DNA from: Rhynchopus euleeides
Lineage: Eukaryota; Euglenozoa; Diplonemea; Diplonemida; Diplonemidae
Reading direction: 5' to 3'
Assembly: GCA_963210315.1 (NCBI GenBank)
Contig: OY723249.1
Coordinates: 1,054,569-1,118,568 of the forward strand
DNA: 64,000 nucleotides
The translations under genes were made by a program, and so were the position numbers. The notes beneath the pieces were generated by a model. It made no database searches. It saw only the letters and a program-made list of their open reading frames with translations, and was not told the origin of the DNA. Shown in pieces: positions 12,863 through 23,642 of the stretch. The first letter of the stretch is position 1, and each line of letters begins with the position of its first letter.

Positions 12863-12976
12863 TCGCTAGCCCCCAGCCCGGATAGAACTCTCGTCCTGCC
12901 TGGCAGTGTCCCGAGGCCAGCAGCAGGAGCACGCTGGCCTTTGTCAGGCCTTGTGAACGGTCCCGAAGAGTAGCGG

Positions 12977-13430
12977 GTGGCTCCGGAGGGGAGGTGGCTC
13001 CCCGAGGCGGATGGAAACGAGAGCGGGAAAATAACCGCCTGCCCGCCAGCATCTGTGCTGCAGCCCGGCAACAAGGCACTGAGTCGGTCTCAGCATGAAC
13101 CCACGAAGAGCAAGCTGGCGTCGGAGGGCAGCGAAACGGGGGGGGAGGGGGCATCGCGAGTTGTAGGCGCAGCCACACAGATGTCCAGGGGGGTTCCCAG
13201 TCGTGAGAGGGCAGGGTCTGCCACCGATACAAGGAGGGCAGCTCGTAGGAACATCCTGAAAGCAACTGCGGTACCACAGACCACCCTTCAGCGCTCAGCT
13301 TTTGAGCGGTGTCAAGTTCTCCTCAAAGAAGTCAAGAGAGCACCTCCAGTGCATCAGGGCTGACGATGTGGCGAAGGATGCCCGCCTCATCATAGAATAC
13401 GCTGAACAAGAGACGGGACACGAGCTGTGC
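12977..13430 (+). pseudogene. possible decayed coding segment
   Basis: Two overlapping plus-strand frames look protein-like: a 128-codon frame ending near 13363, and a second frame covering 13302-13430 with segments such as ADDVAKDARLIIEYAEQETG. A frame change around 13310-13340 would join them. No family is recognised, no start is secure, and chance cannot be excluded. Confidence 0.2.
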
Positions 13431-13500
13431 ATTCCTAAAAATACTTGGAGTTGCGCTCTTTGTTTATACGAACGGTGCCTGCTAGTGCATGTGCATTTAA

Positions 13501-14076
13501 CCCACTGAATGACAATCTAACGAACCCTCCCGCGCTACACACCCTCGAATCGGTGCACCCCAACAGACCATAGGAGCCTATATGATATGATCCCTTACAT
13601 ATTACATACTACCTGTTCCCTTACCTGATGCGACTGGCCACAAGGGCACCTGACCTAACCTTAACCCGTTATGCCCGAATCACCCATTATGACGCCATAT
13701 GACCCGACCTTATGTGACCCTTAATAACCCGAACCGAGCACCTTACCTTACGTACGACGCCACCCAAGACACGATTGTATAACCCGATGTGACCGTTTGT
13801 GACCCCACATGCGCCAGCCGAATGTGGCGACCCTTTAATTCAGACCATTGAGATCGTTCCTTGCACTGCTGCAACCACAGCAAGCACCCCGAGAGCACGG
13901 GTCTCCCTCAGAAGTGGACGAAGGAAGCTACGCCACTGCCTTCTGTGCAGCGAGATCCCTTCTCTTCATCCTATCCACAGAAAACGACCTATATGTGCCC
14001 GAACATGAACCGTATGTGAACCTTAATGACGCCGATTCATCCAAACTGAGTGTCATGATATGATACGCAGCCCTGT
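13501..14076. repeat. degenerate short-word region (ATGACCC/ATAACCCGA)
   Basis: The sequence is built from recurring degenerate words such as TATGACCC, TTATGTGACCC, ATAACCCGA, CCTTACCTTA and CCTAACCTTAACCC, with low G on the plus strand. It resembles a decayed simple or satellite-like array rather than genes. No exact telomere repeat array is present. Confidence 0.45.
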
Positions 14077-15065
14077 ATGGGCTTCCACCCCACCCACACC
14101 CGCCCCTCAGCCTCGACCACCTGCCGGGAAGGCAGTTGGGAGGCGAGACTGACTGCAGCAATGAAGCTCTGCAAGAGTCGCGTGCAGCAGAATCCGTCCC
14201 AAGGCTGCTGTTCCCTGCGGAACAGGGTGCCGCACCCCCCCCTTACACCCGACCCCCCTCAGCCTCAACCACCTGCCGGGAAGGCAGTTGGGAGGCGAGA
14301 AGCTTCGCAGCAGCACCCCCTTCTGCACACCATCCCCAACCCCAGCCTCGACCACCTGCCGGGAAGGCAGTTGGGAAGCTTATGTCAGCTTGAAGGCTGG
14401 TGCCCCCTCCACATCCCCACAGCTGTGCCCAACAGCCTCCCTCCCCCCCTGCGCAAGCGACATGATCGGGTGACAGTGCACTGAACATGCGCGCGCTGTA
14501 TACGATGGAAGAAGGGATCTGTCCCACCCCACCCCTTCCCCCCTCTGCTTCAGCGGAGCGAGCGGGAACCAGGGGCGGCACTTCGGTTGTCCCCGCTGTG
14601 CCCTTCTCCGCCCCCCCGCCCCCACACGGACCCCACCCCTCAGCCTCGACCACCTGCCGGGAAAGGCAGTTGGGAGGCGAATGGTTGCAGCAACGACCCG
14701 CCCTAAAGAAGCTGCGTGCACCCTCGAGGCTGCTGTTCCCTGTGGAACAGAAGTGGTTCCACAAGCTCCCCACACCCCCCTGCCCCCGACCCCCCCCCCC
14801 CTCAGCCTCAACCACCTGCCGGGGAAGGCAGTTGGGAGGCGAGAAGCTTCGCAGCGGCGCCCCCTTCTGCACATCGCCCCCCCCCCCCCCTCCTCGATCC
14901 CCAACCCCCAGCCTCGACCACCTGCCGGGAAAGGCAGTTGGGAAGCTTATGTCGGCTGGAAGGCTGGTGCCCCCTCCACATCACCACACCTCCAACACAG
15001 CCTCTCCCCCCTGCGCAAACGCGATGATCGGGTGACAGTGCACTGAACATGCGTGCGCTTGGATA
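14077..15065. repeat. minisatellite with CTGCCGGGAAGGCAG hairpin units
   Basis: The motif CACCTGCCGGGAAGGCAG followed by TTGGGAGGCGA or TTGGGAAGCTT occurs six times (near 14119, 14270, 14355, 14655, 14813 and 14918). Two copies have one extra A or G in the loop. Its core CTGCC-GGGAA-GGCAG is a perfect 5-bp stem. The array also carries a larger duplication: a block from about 14212 to 14505 recurs at about 14737-15065, both ending in GACAGTGCACTGAACATGCG. C-runs separate the units. Confidence 0.8.
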
Positions 15066-16930
15066 CGACGGGGAGGGGGGGGGTGGGGATTCTCGCTGCG
15101 AGCCTTTTACACTCTACGATCTACGCTGCTCCACAACAACAAAAATAGAAGTTAAAACGTTGCGTTTTGTGCGCCAAACCCAGGCAAAAGACCCTGCACG
15201 GGTCACAGCCATGTGGGCATATGATGTATGTGTGTGTGCCAAGAGATAGACGCACACACAAGCCATGATTCTGTTTTTTGCTGACATCAACCTTGGGGAG
15301 GGTTATCCTGCGGAGGCAATAGCGTGGAGAGTGCGGGCGGCGGGGAGGGGGGGGCAGGGGTGGGGCACAGCAGCAGGGCTCATCACGCGGAGTTCTATTT
15401 CGAACCTTTCTTCTGTTGCTACACATGCACGCAAGCGGGGGGGGGGGGGGGGGTGGGGGGGGGGGGGTGCGCATGCATGTGTGCGTGACTCGTGTATGGG
15501 CAATCCCTCACGCAGGATCTGCCCCTTTTAATACACATACACCCACCCCACCCCCCATCCCACAGCTGGCGCAACATAGCCTGCCTCGTTTTGTCAACCC
15601 CTCTACACCTCCAGTTCTGTGGTGGGTTCTTGGCAAGAAACCAAGCCGATACACCACAGCCCCGACAATCACAGGCTAAATGAGAAGTAAAGCGAAAGCG
15701 AAGAACCCGCAAGGCCAGGATATTCGATAGACAGAGAGATCGCTCCCAGGCACAGGTTGGTTAAATGCACGTGTTTGCAGCCCGATTCATTCGTTCTTTA
15801 TCCGGCCCGGCATGGATGTGCAGATGGCCCAAACACCCACACCTGCTCCTGCCGCCCACCCGAGAAAGGTGGGGTCGCTGGAGAGCTGGGGCTGTTGGGA
15901 TCAGACAACCGGACCCCCCCCCCGAGCATTCATTCTCATACAGGTACAGTTGGTGTTGCATTCGGTTAATCTGGCATGGCCAGCCGGGGGGGGGGGGGGT
16001 GGAAACGGCAACACCCAAAGGGGGGAGTGTTGTCTGTACTGTTCAAAAAGAGCCGATGCAACCAGTGCATAACATTTCAAAGGAGGGGGGGGGGCGGCGG
16101 GGGGGGGGGGGTATGCCTGGGATGATAGTGTTTTGACAACTGTTGTGCATAGGCAATGTAGGCTGCTGCGGATTCCTGTTCTTTCTAACTCACCCTGCAC
16201 AAAGGCCCACATCGGAGGGGGTGGGGGCGGAAGGTAACTGGACTGGTCTCGTATTCTCTTCAGATTCAGGTTCCAGTGTTTCGGGTTTTTGAAAGCAAAA
16301 AAAAATCAAACAACAAAACGGATCTTCGGAAAGGAGTTTTGGGGGTTCTGTTCGTGCGCACGAACGGGGGAGTGTCTTGCAGCCCTGTGTTCGGGGCAAA
16401 GGTGTTCCTGGGGTTGATGATGTTTCAATGCCCTGCAACGCATCGCACGCTCCCGCTGGGATCTTCGCATGCACAAACAGGCTTGTTGGGGCCAAAATAA
16501 CACGTTGGGTCCATACACACCACGGGTAGAAATGTAAAGAAACATTGGCTTATCCGTCTCGCGATGCCTTGCCCAACTCTGCATCCCCTGGGCCTTGGTA
16601 TGATTTCCCAGCTAAGTGCTGGGAAACACGCATCGGGGCAGCGCTAGGACTACCCAATCTGATTTCCATGGTTCAACGAACACCGAGCACACAGCACAGC
16701 CACCGACAGGGAAGGGCGCCCAACAATGTAGGATCTGAAGTGGTGGGCACAGCATAGGAAGAGTGTGGAGGGGGGGCACGTTTGAATCGCCTTTGCAGGT
16801 GTTACCCCACAGCGACCCCCGCGGACTCTCGAGAGTGTGGCTACGAGCTGGTGGGAGAGGGCGGGGCCATCTTTTTTCGTGTCGTGAGTGAGGCAAAAAA
16901 AGACTCAGTGGGGCCCCTGAAACAGCGTTT
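15066..16930. other. intergenic, long G-runs
   Basis: No gene is recognised. It contains long G-runs around 15437-15470, 15988-16000 and 16083-16111, and a copy of the SINE-like tail (A-rich stretch then TTTTGTGCGCCAAACCC) near 15133-15193. Open frames here are low-complexity shadows. Confidence 0.4.
15133..15193 (+). repeat. SINE-like repeat, tail fragment
   Basis: An A-rich stretch then TTGCGTTTTGTGCGCCAAAC and CCAGGCAAAAG. It matches the tail of S3 and the copy at 46231-46275. Confidence 0.45.
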
Positions 16931-16933
16931 TTG

Positions 16934-16966
16934 AACCTCTGATAAACTTCTGATAGAAGGGGTGGG
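16934..16966 (+). repeat. short direct repeat, partner at 18097-18130
   Basis: CTGATAAACTTCTGATAGAAG occurs here and again near 18108 in the same orientation, with similar flanks (a preceding TTT(G/A)AAC and a following GGGGT or GAGGT). The copies lie ~1.16 kb apart and bracket the 17.1-17.7 kb repeat-rich segment. Confidence 0.6.
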
Positions 16967-17384
16967 GTGTCGGAACTTATTTTCCGTGGGGCTGACTCAG
17001 TAAAGGCCGGGTATTAGGCACCACTCACTCATAAACCACAGCCGTGTGGGCCTTCCTCACATTCCTGGGCTCCAGCGCGAAGGCCCCCGTCGCTTCAATA
17101 ACAGCAGAAGTCCCCTCCAAATAGTGTGCATAAGTACCTTCGCTGCCCAATAGTGCCGAGGGGACTTCCGCACATACACGGTGGCAGTCATGGTGGGAGA
17201 CCATCGCGGGAGATCGTTTTTGGGGAGACCAAACGGTATCCCCCTTGGGAGAGCATATGATGTCCCAAGGGAGACCATCTGGTCTGCTGGGCAGGTTGGG
17301 GTGTGGGAAAACGCTCTAGCTTTTCGCACTCAAAAGACTCGTGACGGCGTTCGGTATCTGCGCACATGCAATCATCTCCTCCCC

Positions 17385-17700
17385 TCAAGTACGTGTGCAT
17401 CCCGTGTATGCCCCTCAAGGGCTGGGTGCTGTCGCTCATCCAGGGGATCGTCCAGTCCACACATATGCCCTCAAGGGCGGCCGGGCTCAGTGTTACCGAC
17501 AGGACATCGTGCACTCCCTGTGCGCCCCTCAAGGGCAGGGCTCTGCGACACTTCCGGTCCCACAGAGTTGAGGTGCACCCCGTGCATGCTCCTCAGGGAG
17601 TGGGTCCCGCCATGCTGTCCCTCAAGGACAACGGCCGCTCGTGTACGCCCCTCAAGGGTACGGCACTGCCGACGGCTCTCAGAACCCCGACATAGCCATG
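17385..17700. repeat. degenerate ~60-bp tandem repeat centred on CCCTCAAGGG
   Basis: Around six units contain CCCCTCAAGGG or a close variant (near 17410, 17468, 17525, 17590, 17620 and 17647), often preceded by a GTGCA...CCCGTG-type stretch. In one plus-strand frame this gives a repeating peptide pattern of the kind Pro-Cys-x-Pro-Leu-Lys-Gly, but no gene structure supports translation. The core CCCTCAAGGG is nearly self-complementary. Confidence 0.55.
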
Positions 17701-20700
17701 CCGGGCAATGGAGTGCAGCGGCCTTCGGACGAACTCCCCGACTTGGCGCGGGTGGTTACACGGCTCCCATTCCTGTTGGGATCGTGGGAGAAAGGATTGA
17801 GTAGTTTGCGTTGATGTGCTCCGTGGGTATGCAGAAGGGCGCGGCCTCCGCCCCAACAAGACTGTGAAGGGGCCGACGAGGGTCCCGATATCGGGGGTCG
17901 TATGGCAGACCCCCGCTCTGACCCCCGCCCGGCTGAGTGTGTTGCCTGCTGCAGCTTTCAAATGGGGGTGTCCCGGGGCTATTTGAGGTACCTTGTGGGG
18001 GTTAGCACATGGGAAGGAGGCTTAGATAGGGGAGTACGGTGCTGGGGGGAGAGACTGCTGCAGCCCTGGGGTACAGGAAAAAACGACACCCCTAGGCGTA
18101 TTTAAACGTCTGATAAACTTCTGATAGAAGAGGTCTCAGGCGCCCCACTCAGGCATCAGTATTTAACAGGACAGTATGTGCGCGACGGGATGGGCAGCGG
18201 GTGGTGTGAATGGCCACCCCCGCATCCCAGACAGGGTGGTGGGTTACACCGGCACATCTCGAAATCTTACTCCTTCCGCTCCTTGTTGGTAGAGCATCCG
18301 AACCATTTGTTGAGCGCACTTCTCTCAAGTGGGGTGTTCAGGCCCCCTTGACAAGGCTGTAATACGGCCCTGTGGAAAGTGGCATGAAGGTGCCATCCTA
18401 AAGTCTTCAGTTGCACGATTTCGTTTCGTTACTTCGAGAGCTGGCTGTAACAGATAACACGGATCTCTGCTCTGTTCACAGCAACAGACAATACACCATG
18501 ACAGCAACTGCAAACAACCCCATTGCAGCGAAGCTTACAACCCTGAGTTGGGTTGTGGCTGCACTGCCGGTGAATAAAGGCAGCGAAACCACACTTGCCT
18601 GTGTTGGGCGCACCGGGCCATATTTTTTTTTGCGTGATACGAAACTGCCAATCAGGGGGGGAAAGAGTTTCAAAGAGCCACTCCTTTTTGTCTACCCTCT
18701 TGAAAAAAAATATAGCGTTCAAGAGGGACATATCCAAAATAACCTCAGTCGCACGGTAGAAGAAAGACGCTCCCTCAGGTGGGGGGGCGATGCCAGGGTC
18801 ACGAGAACCCACAAGCTATTTGAAGGAAGAGGGGGGCGTGGGGACAGATCAACCAAGCGGCAGGCCTCGCCATCACATTATTGTTGGACACAGAGGAACT
18901 CCTGCCGAGCTGGAATGATGCATCTAGGGCTGTGATAGAGGGAGGGGGCTTTGCTCAGATGTGCGTAAAAGTGAGCTTTGGTGTTAAGTGAGTCACACCG
19001 GCACAGTTTTGGGCACAGCGAAGCCACCTAACAGACAAAATACCGGTAACACGGGCCGCACCACAACCGAGGGGGAGCTGCCCTAACAACATAGGTGGCA
19101 AAGTGACACAGGCTTTACCGCACTTCGAATTGGAAGTGGGGTTGTCCCGTCTCCTGTCCAACGGGCTGCCCTTCACAGATCACATTTCACATTCCGCCGG
19201 GCACTCTTGGCTTTTGTTGCAAGCTCGGGGTTTCCTCCCTTTTCCACGACTCGCGAATCCTGTTTGGATGGGGCAACCAGGATTACCAAAGAGAGAAAAA
19301 AAAAACAACTCGGCGCCGCTGCAGGGTTGCATCGGATAGGCAACCCCCCCTCCGCATCACACCGTGGGTGTGCGTCACGCCCCTTCGTCAAGTCAAGGAG
19401 GGCAGTGGCGGAGTAGAGTGAAGCACAGAGTTGGCCCTTCCCTCAACTCGGTCGGCAGAGGTTGTGGCGGGGGGGGGGGGGGGGGGTAGGGGGTGGGGTG
19501 GGCGGATGAATATTGGATGGAACAGTATCGAAAAAAATATGACTCCCGAGAGGGTGGGGCCTTGAAGCCTGGAAAGCAGTGCGGTGATTTGGGTTCTGAG
19601 AACTTCTCGGGGGACAAGGGTGACAGAGGGGCGCGAAGGGGAGGCCACTATCCCTGCCCCCCCCTCCCTCCCTGTAACCACACGTGACGTGCGCCATGAC
19701 AGTGAGTGGTGTGCAAAGAAAGAATGCAGGAAGGGTTGGCACGCCACACCACCTCGAAAGAAACCCCCACCACCCCCACATCTGCGTGTGAGTGAATCTT
19801 TTTGTCTTTTTTTAGGGTGTTCAGCGCTTCAGATAAACCCCTCACTGGTGTTCACCCCCCTTCCTTCTTCTTTGTTTCACTCGGGTTGCATTAGTAGTAT
19901 GAAAATCGGTTGGGCGGGCCCAGGTTAAATCTGCACAATCAACCCACGAATACCACGCACAGAGTGGTGTGCGCGCATTTCGGATGCGGTCTCCAATTAA
20001 AATAATGACCCTATCCGGTTTGGCCGCAAGACAAAATTGGATCCGCAGCAATACGAAGATGAGAACGGTTATGCAATACTTTTTTCCTGCGTAGTCTGGA
20101 AGGCCATGCAGAACTGTGCAAAAATTCACTTCATCCTTCTGTGGTGACCTCTGTGGTCAGACTCAGCGTGTGCCTTCTTTACTTTTGTTCACTGGCACCG
20201 CTCGTACACAGGGCGGAGGGGTAGGTGGGACACAGACACATCGACGGATGCCACGGAAGCAGAAACGAATCAAGGGACAGAAAAAGAAACTGCGACACGC
20301 ACGGAAAAACCCACCATGGGCAAATGCACTCAAACTTTGAGACGACAGACCGGAATACACACAAGATACACAAAAAAGGGGCGAAGGGCGGGTGGGGGGT
20401 GGGGCAGCTTGCATGGGGAGGCTTGGGCCCAATGCGACCAAAGCAACAGGCGCCCGGCAAATATGCCTTCCCCTCGCTCGCCCCCCATGCCCGCTACCCA
20501 TTCTCTTTTTATTCTTCGTTCTGGGCAGTCATTAGCCTGCAGCCGTGAGCATCCTGCTGGAAAATATATTAGAAACAAACCGCACGCAGCACACGCAGCC
20601 CAGCAAGTAAGACACCACCGGTTGATCAGGGGTGTGCTTTACTGACTTTGCCGGCAGATCGCAACTCTCCTCCTCCTAATCCTGGGTATAAGCGCAGCGC

Positions 20701-20948
20701 CCGCTTGTGCTGCGTCTCATTTTTAAACCCCGTTTGGAGCGTTTGCTAAACACGCTGGTGTGCAACCCCCGCTTCCACGCACCGCACGCAGGCCAACTGC
20801 ATGCCGCACCGGTTGTCCTGAAGGCTAAACCACCGGAGGGGATACACGGCTCGGCGGTGAGCCGAACAGCATCTTGCCCCCGGTGAAACTCCCAGTCCTC
20901 TTTGGAGAAGGCGACGGGGACAGCGCGAGGTTCCGCGTGTCCTGCGGA
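17701..20948. other. intergenic, no convincing gene
   Basis: It contains one copy of the SINE-like repeat (18366-18440), a G-run near 19469-19487 next to TAGGGGGTGGGG, and several A-runs. A 174-codon plus-strand frame (18411-18935) starts inside the repeat copy and has no recognised domain. Sequence below the transmembrane exon (20676-20948) could hold a further minus-strand exon after the acceptor CCCATCCGCAG near 20949, but its reading is unresolved. Confidence 0.35.
18366..18440 (+). repeat. SINE-like repeat copy S1
   Basis: GGCCCTGTGGAAAGTGGCAT and the following TGAAGGTGCCATCCTAAAG...CACGATTTCGTTTCGTTACTTCG match copies at 34517-34600, 34875-35005 and the reverse strand of 47703-47765. 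No RNA polymerase III B box was recognised. Confidence 0.6.
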
Positions 20949-21181
20949 TGGGGGTGGGGAGGGCGCGTTAAGAGTTGCCGAAGGAGGGCCACATAGCATC
21001 ACACAAGGCACAACTGACAAACACAAGGCAAAGTACACCACCACCACCACCTCCCCTCCGCACCCCGCGCGGTATCCTTGGTGGGGTGGATATGAGCCGC
21101 TCAAATGGCGCAATCATCACCGCTGGCAACACAAGATTAGGCTGTGCCGCGGTTGCATATGTTGCATAGACCGCATCATAC

Positions 21182-21592
21182 CTCAGTCTTCTGCCTGAGA
21201 GTGTGTATCAGCGAGAGGGCCTGCTTGAGGCAAGGGCTGACGGCAGCGTTGCCTTGCATGTTCTCAGCCCGTGCCTTGGCACGCTCGCGTTGGAATTCGA
21301 GCTGAGGTGTGGTGTGAGTGTGTCGTGATGCAATCCAGAAGCGGATCGGTGCGCGGCGGTCGGTGAATTGGTCCATCACCACCACCCTGGCAAATGCAAC
21401 GACCATCGCCGCCATCCACAAAGCGGTGCAGACTGCACTCAGTAACCGGCTCAAGGCGGCCATCAGGGGCAGGCACCCACCACCGGGTACTCGGTGCTGC
21501 GGGTCTGGTGCCTGCCGGAGGCCGTCCTGCAGGTCAACCCGGACCACCCGCAGGATCTGGACATCGGCACCGATGAGGAGGTTGCCGATGTC
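21182..21592 (-). CDS. exon with transmembrane segment (partial gene)
   Basis: This minus-strand exon of exactly 137 codons lies between the acceptor TTATTGTCTGCAG (at 21593) and the donor GAG|GTATGA (at 21181). It reads DIGNLLIGADVQILRVVRVD, then a hydrophobic segment LMAALSRLLSAVCTALWMAA continuing about 15 residues, then a basic, polar tail including QLEFQRERAKARAENMQ. The family is unknown. It begins in phase 0, which matches the phase-0 donor of the coiled-coil exon at 23643. It could therefore be a downstream exon of that gene, with element E4 inside the intervening intron. That link is an inference. Confidence 0.5.
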
Positions 21593-21701
21593 CTGCAGAC
21601 AATAAGTGCTGCAAAGGGTGAGGGCGCGGTCTCCGTGGTACACGTGTCGCGCAGGGTGGATGGCATCTTCACAATAGTAAAAGGGAAGGGGGGGGGGGGT
21701 A

Positions 21702-22849
21702 GGGGGGGTCAAATGCCCCCCTTTTACGTGGATAAACACGATTTTTCAAAAAACCGGCGCAGAGGCCCCAAAGCCCCCGTAAACCCTCCAAACCCCCCCA
21801 GATCGGTCCGGAAACCCATCGAACCCCACTTTTCCACCATTCCGGGCACCTCAGGTGCCCGAATTGGGGTGCCTAAATTTTGTGCCACCGTTTGGTACTG
21901 TACAGTGCCACTGTGTGGGAGGTTGGAAAAGAAAATGCCCTAACACACCACATCTGAGAGTTGCAATGCATGTTGCTTGCCAACCACGTCATCCGGTGGG
22001 TGTCAGGCGCTATGTAGGTGGCATTAGCCAGGTCTTCGATGTGTTCTGGCTTGTATATGTACCTCCCTGCCACCATGCACCGGGAGGCTGCCTGTAGGTA
22101 CGGAACAAGTCCAGATGGTCGTGTGATTCCTGTGCAGCAGTGCTCCACAACCGGGATGTGTTGACAACGACTGTTGCAACACGAGCTGTACATTCCGGGA
22201 ACACACGAAGTGCGCTGTCGTGGTACCCAGTGTGCCAGAATTGGTAGTTGCTGCGGTCTACTTTGCCTGGCCCAAGAGCACTGGTACTGAACAGTGCAAT
22301 ATGCGTGGCGAGGTGAATGCAACGGAAGCGCGCAAAGTCAATACAGCTCTCGGATGGCGGGTGGTGGTGTCACTAGTGTGTGACGTTCACTCGAGGATAC
22401 AACGCATCACAATGAATCAGCAACCGTGGACCGAGGACAATGCGCTCTCTGTGGCTGGTGTGGGGGACAAAGGCAGTGCCTGTGCCGCAGGCAGGGAGGT
22501 ACATATACAAGCCAGAACACATCGAAGACCTGGCTAATGCCACCTACATAGCGCCTGACACCCACCGGATGACGTGGTTGGCAAGCAACATGCATTGCAA
22601 CCCTCAGATGTGGTGTGTTGGGGCATTTTCTTTTCCAACCTCCCACACAGTGGCACTGTACGGTACCAAACGGTGGCACAAAATTTAGGCACCCCAATTC
22701 GGGCACCTGAGGTGCCCGGAATGGTGGAAAAGTGGGGTTCGATGGGTTTCCGGACCGATCTGGGGGGGTTTGGAGGGTTTACGGGGGCTTTGGGGCCTCT
22801 GCGCCGGTTTTTTGAAAAATCGTGTTTGTCACCCCCATTTGACCCCCCC
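21702..22849. mobile_element. TIR element E4, 360-370-bp arms, TA- and G-run-flanked
   Basis: The left arm 21702-22071 and right arm 22490-22849 are nearly perfect inverted copies, ending GGGGGGGTCAAATG / CATTTGACCCCCCC. TA lies at both outer edges (21700-21701 and 22850-22851). A 12-G run precedes it and a 19-G run follows it. The ~420-bp centre has no transposase. TIR tips and TA boundaries match E5. The arms contain an inner palindrome GGGCACCTCAGGTGCCC. Confidence 0.85.
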
Positions 22850-22870
22850 TAGGGGGGGGGGGGGGGGGGG

Positions 22871-23642
22871 AGTCGAGTTCAAACGGGAATGATCCCGCTT
22901 CCGGGGTTTGCGGGCTGACGGGGCTGGTGACCGCCGACCCCTGCTGTTGAAGCGCCACCACAACCAGAAGGTGGGTCGAGTGGTGCCGGAAGAACTTACA
23001 GCCTACAGTGGCGGTGGGCGGGTGATGCGGAAGAACCTCATCGTCCAATCTGACAGCAGCACTACTGCAGGATGATGCTGACAGGACACGCGGCAGAGAC
23101 GGTGGACGAGCGTCGCGCGAGGCGGCGAGTCAGGCTGACGTCCATCCAAGGTGGCGAAGCGCACGGGCGAATGGAGAGGGACATCCCACACAGATAGTGG
23201 CTGATGCAAACAGGCAAACAGAGGTGCGTGGGGGAACCCACACAGAGAGAGGTAAAAACCGTACATCGCTGACGTTGAATGAATTTAAGCTCAAGCTTGC
23301 CGAAGAGCTGGTGTCAGAACACCTGCCCCTTGTGAAGAAAAGGGTGTGACGCGCTCTGATAATTGCTTTCACAGGATCGTCAAAGCAGAATAGGGGACTG
23401 AGTGCCAGGTTCATGTTCAACGTGTCTCCACAGTGAAAAGGCGTGTCAAGAGCAATTTGCCGCTCTGATGGACGGACAGGGCACCCCGATCGGTGTCTCC
23501 TCAGATGATAGGGTTGGGGCTGGGAGGCTTGTGCCCTTTTCCCCAACGTGGTATCCACCTCAGCTTCCCGTGTTCCTCCTTGAGCTCCCCGTCTTGAACA
23601 TCCCCTTCCGCCCGCTCCCCACAGACACGGAACACGGCATAC
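22871..23642. other. probable intron / downstream region of coiled-coil gene
   Basis: This region follows the donor at 23642 on the minus strand. The frame stays open for about 170 codons but loses its coding character immediately after the GTATGC donor, so I treat it as intron. No clear next exon was found before E4; a short stretch near 22880-22950 could be coding but is not supported. Confidence 0.35.

Larger units (their letters stand above)
10071..13500. other. gene-poor region with possible decayed coding pieces
   Basis: No intact gene is recognised. Several plus-strand frames look weakly protein-like (around 11150-11240, 12390-12570 and 12980-13430) but are interrupted and have no recognised domain. 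One dispersed repeat (12728-12862) is shared with 63326-63440. Confidence 0.3.

Noticed and set aside
13501..14076. CRISPR-like or telomeric array
   Set aside because: Words are short and degenerate with no regular repeat-spacer layout and no exact telomere unit.
18411..18935. 174-codon plus-strand frame
   Set aside because: It starts within a SINE-like copy and has no recognised domain or splice support; kept only as an unlikely possibility.
22407..22706. Open frame repeated identically on both strands in the 21.9-22.7 kb region
   Set aside because: It is the two arms of element E4 read in opposite directions, not a duplicated gene.
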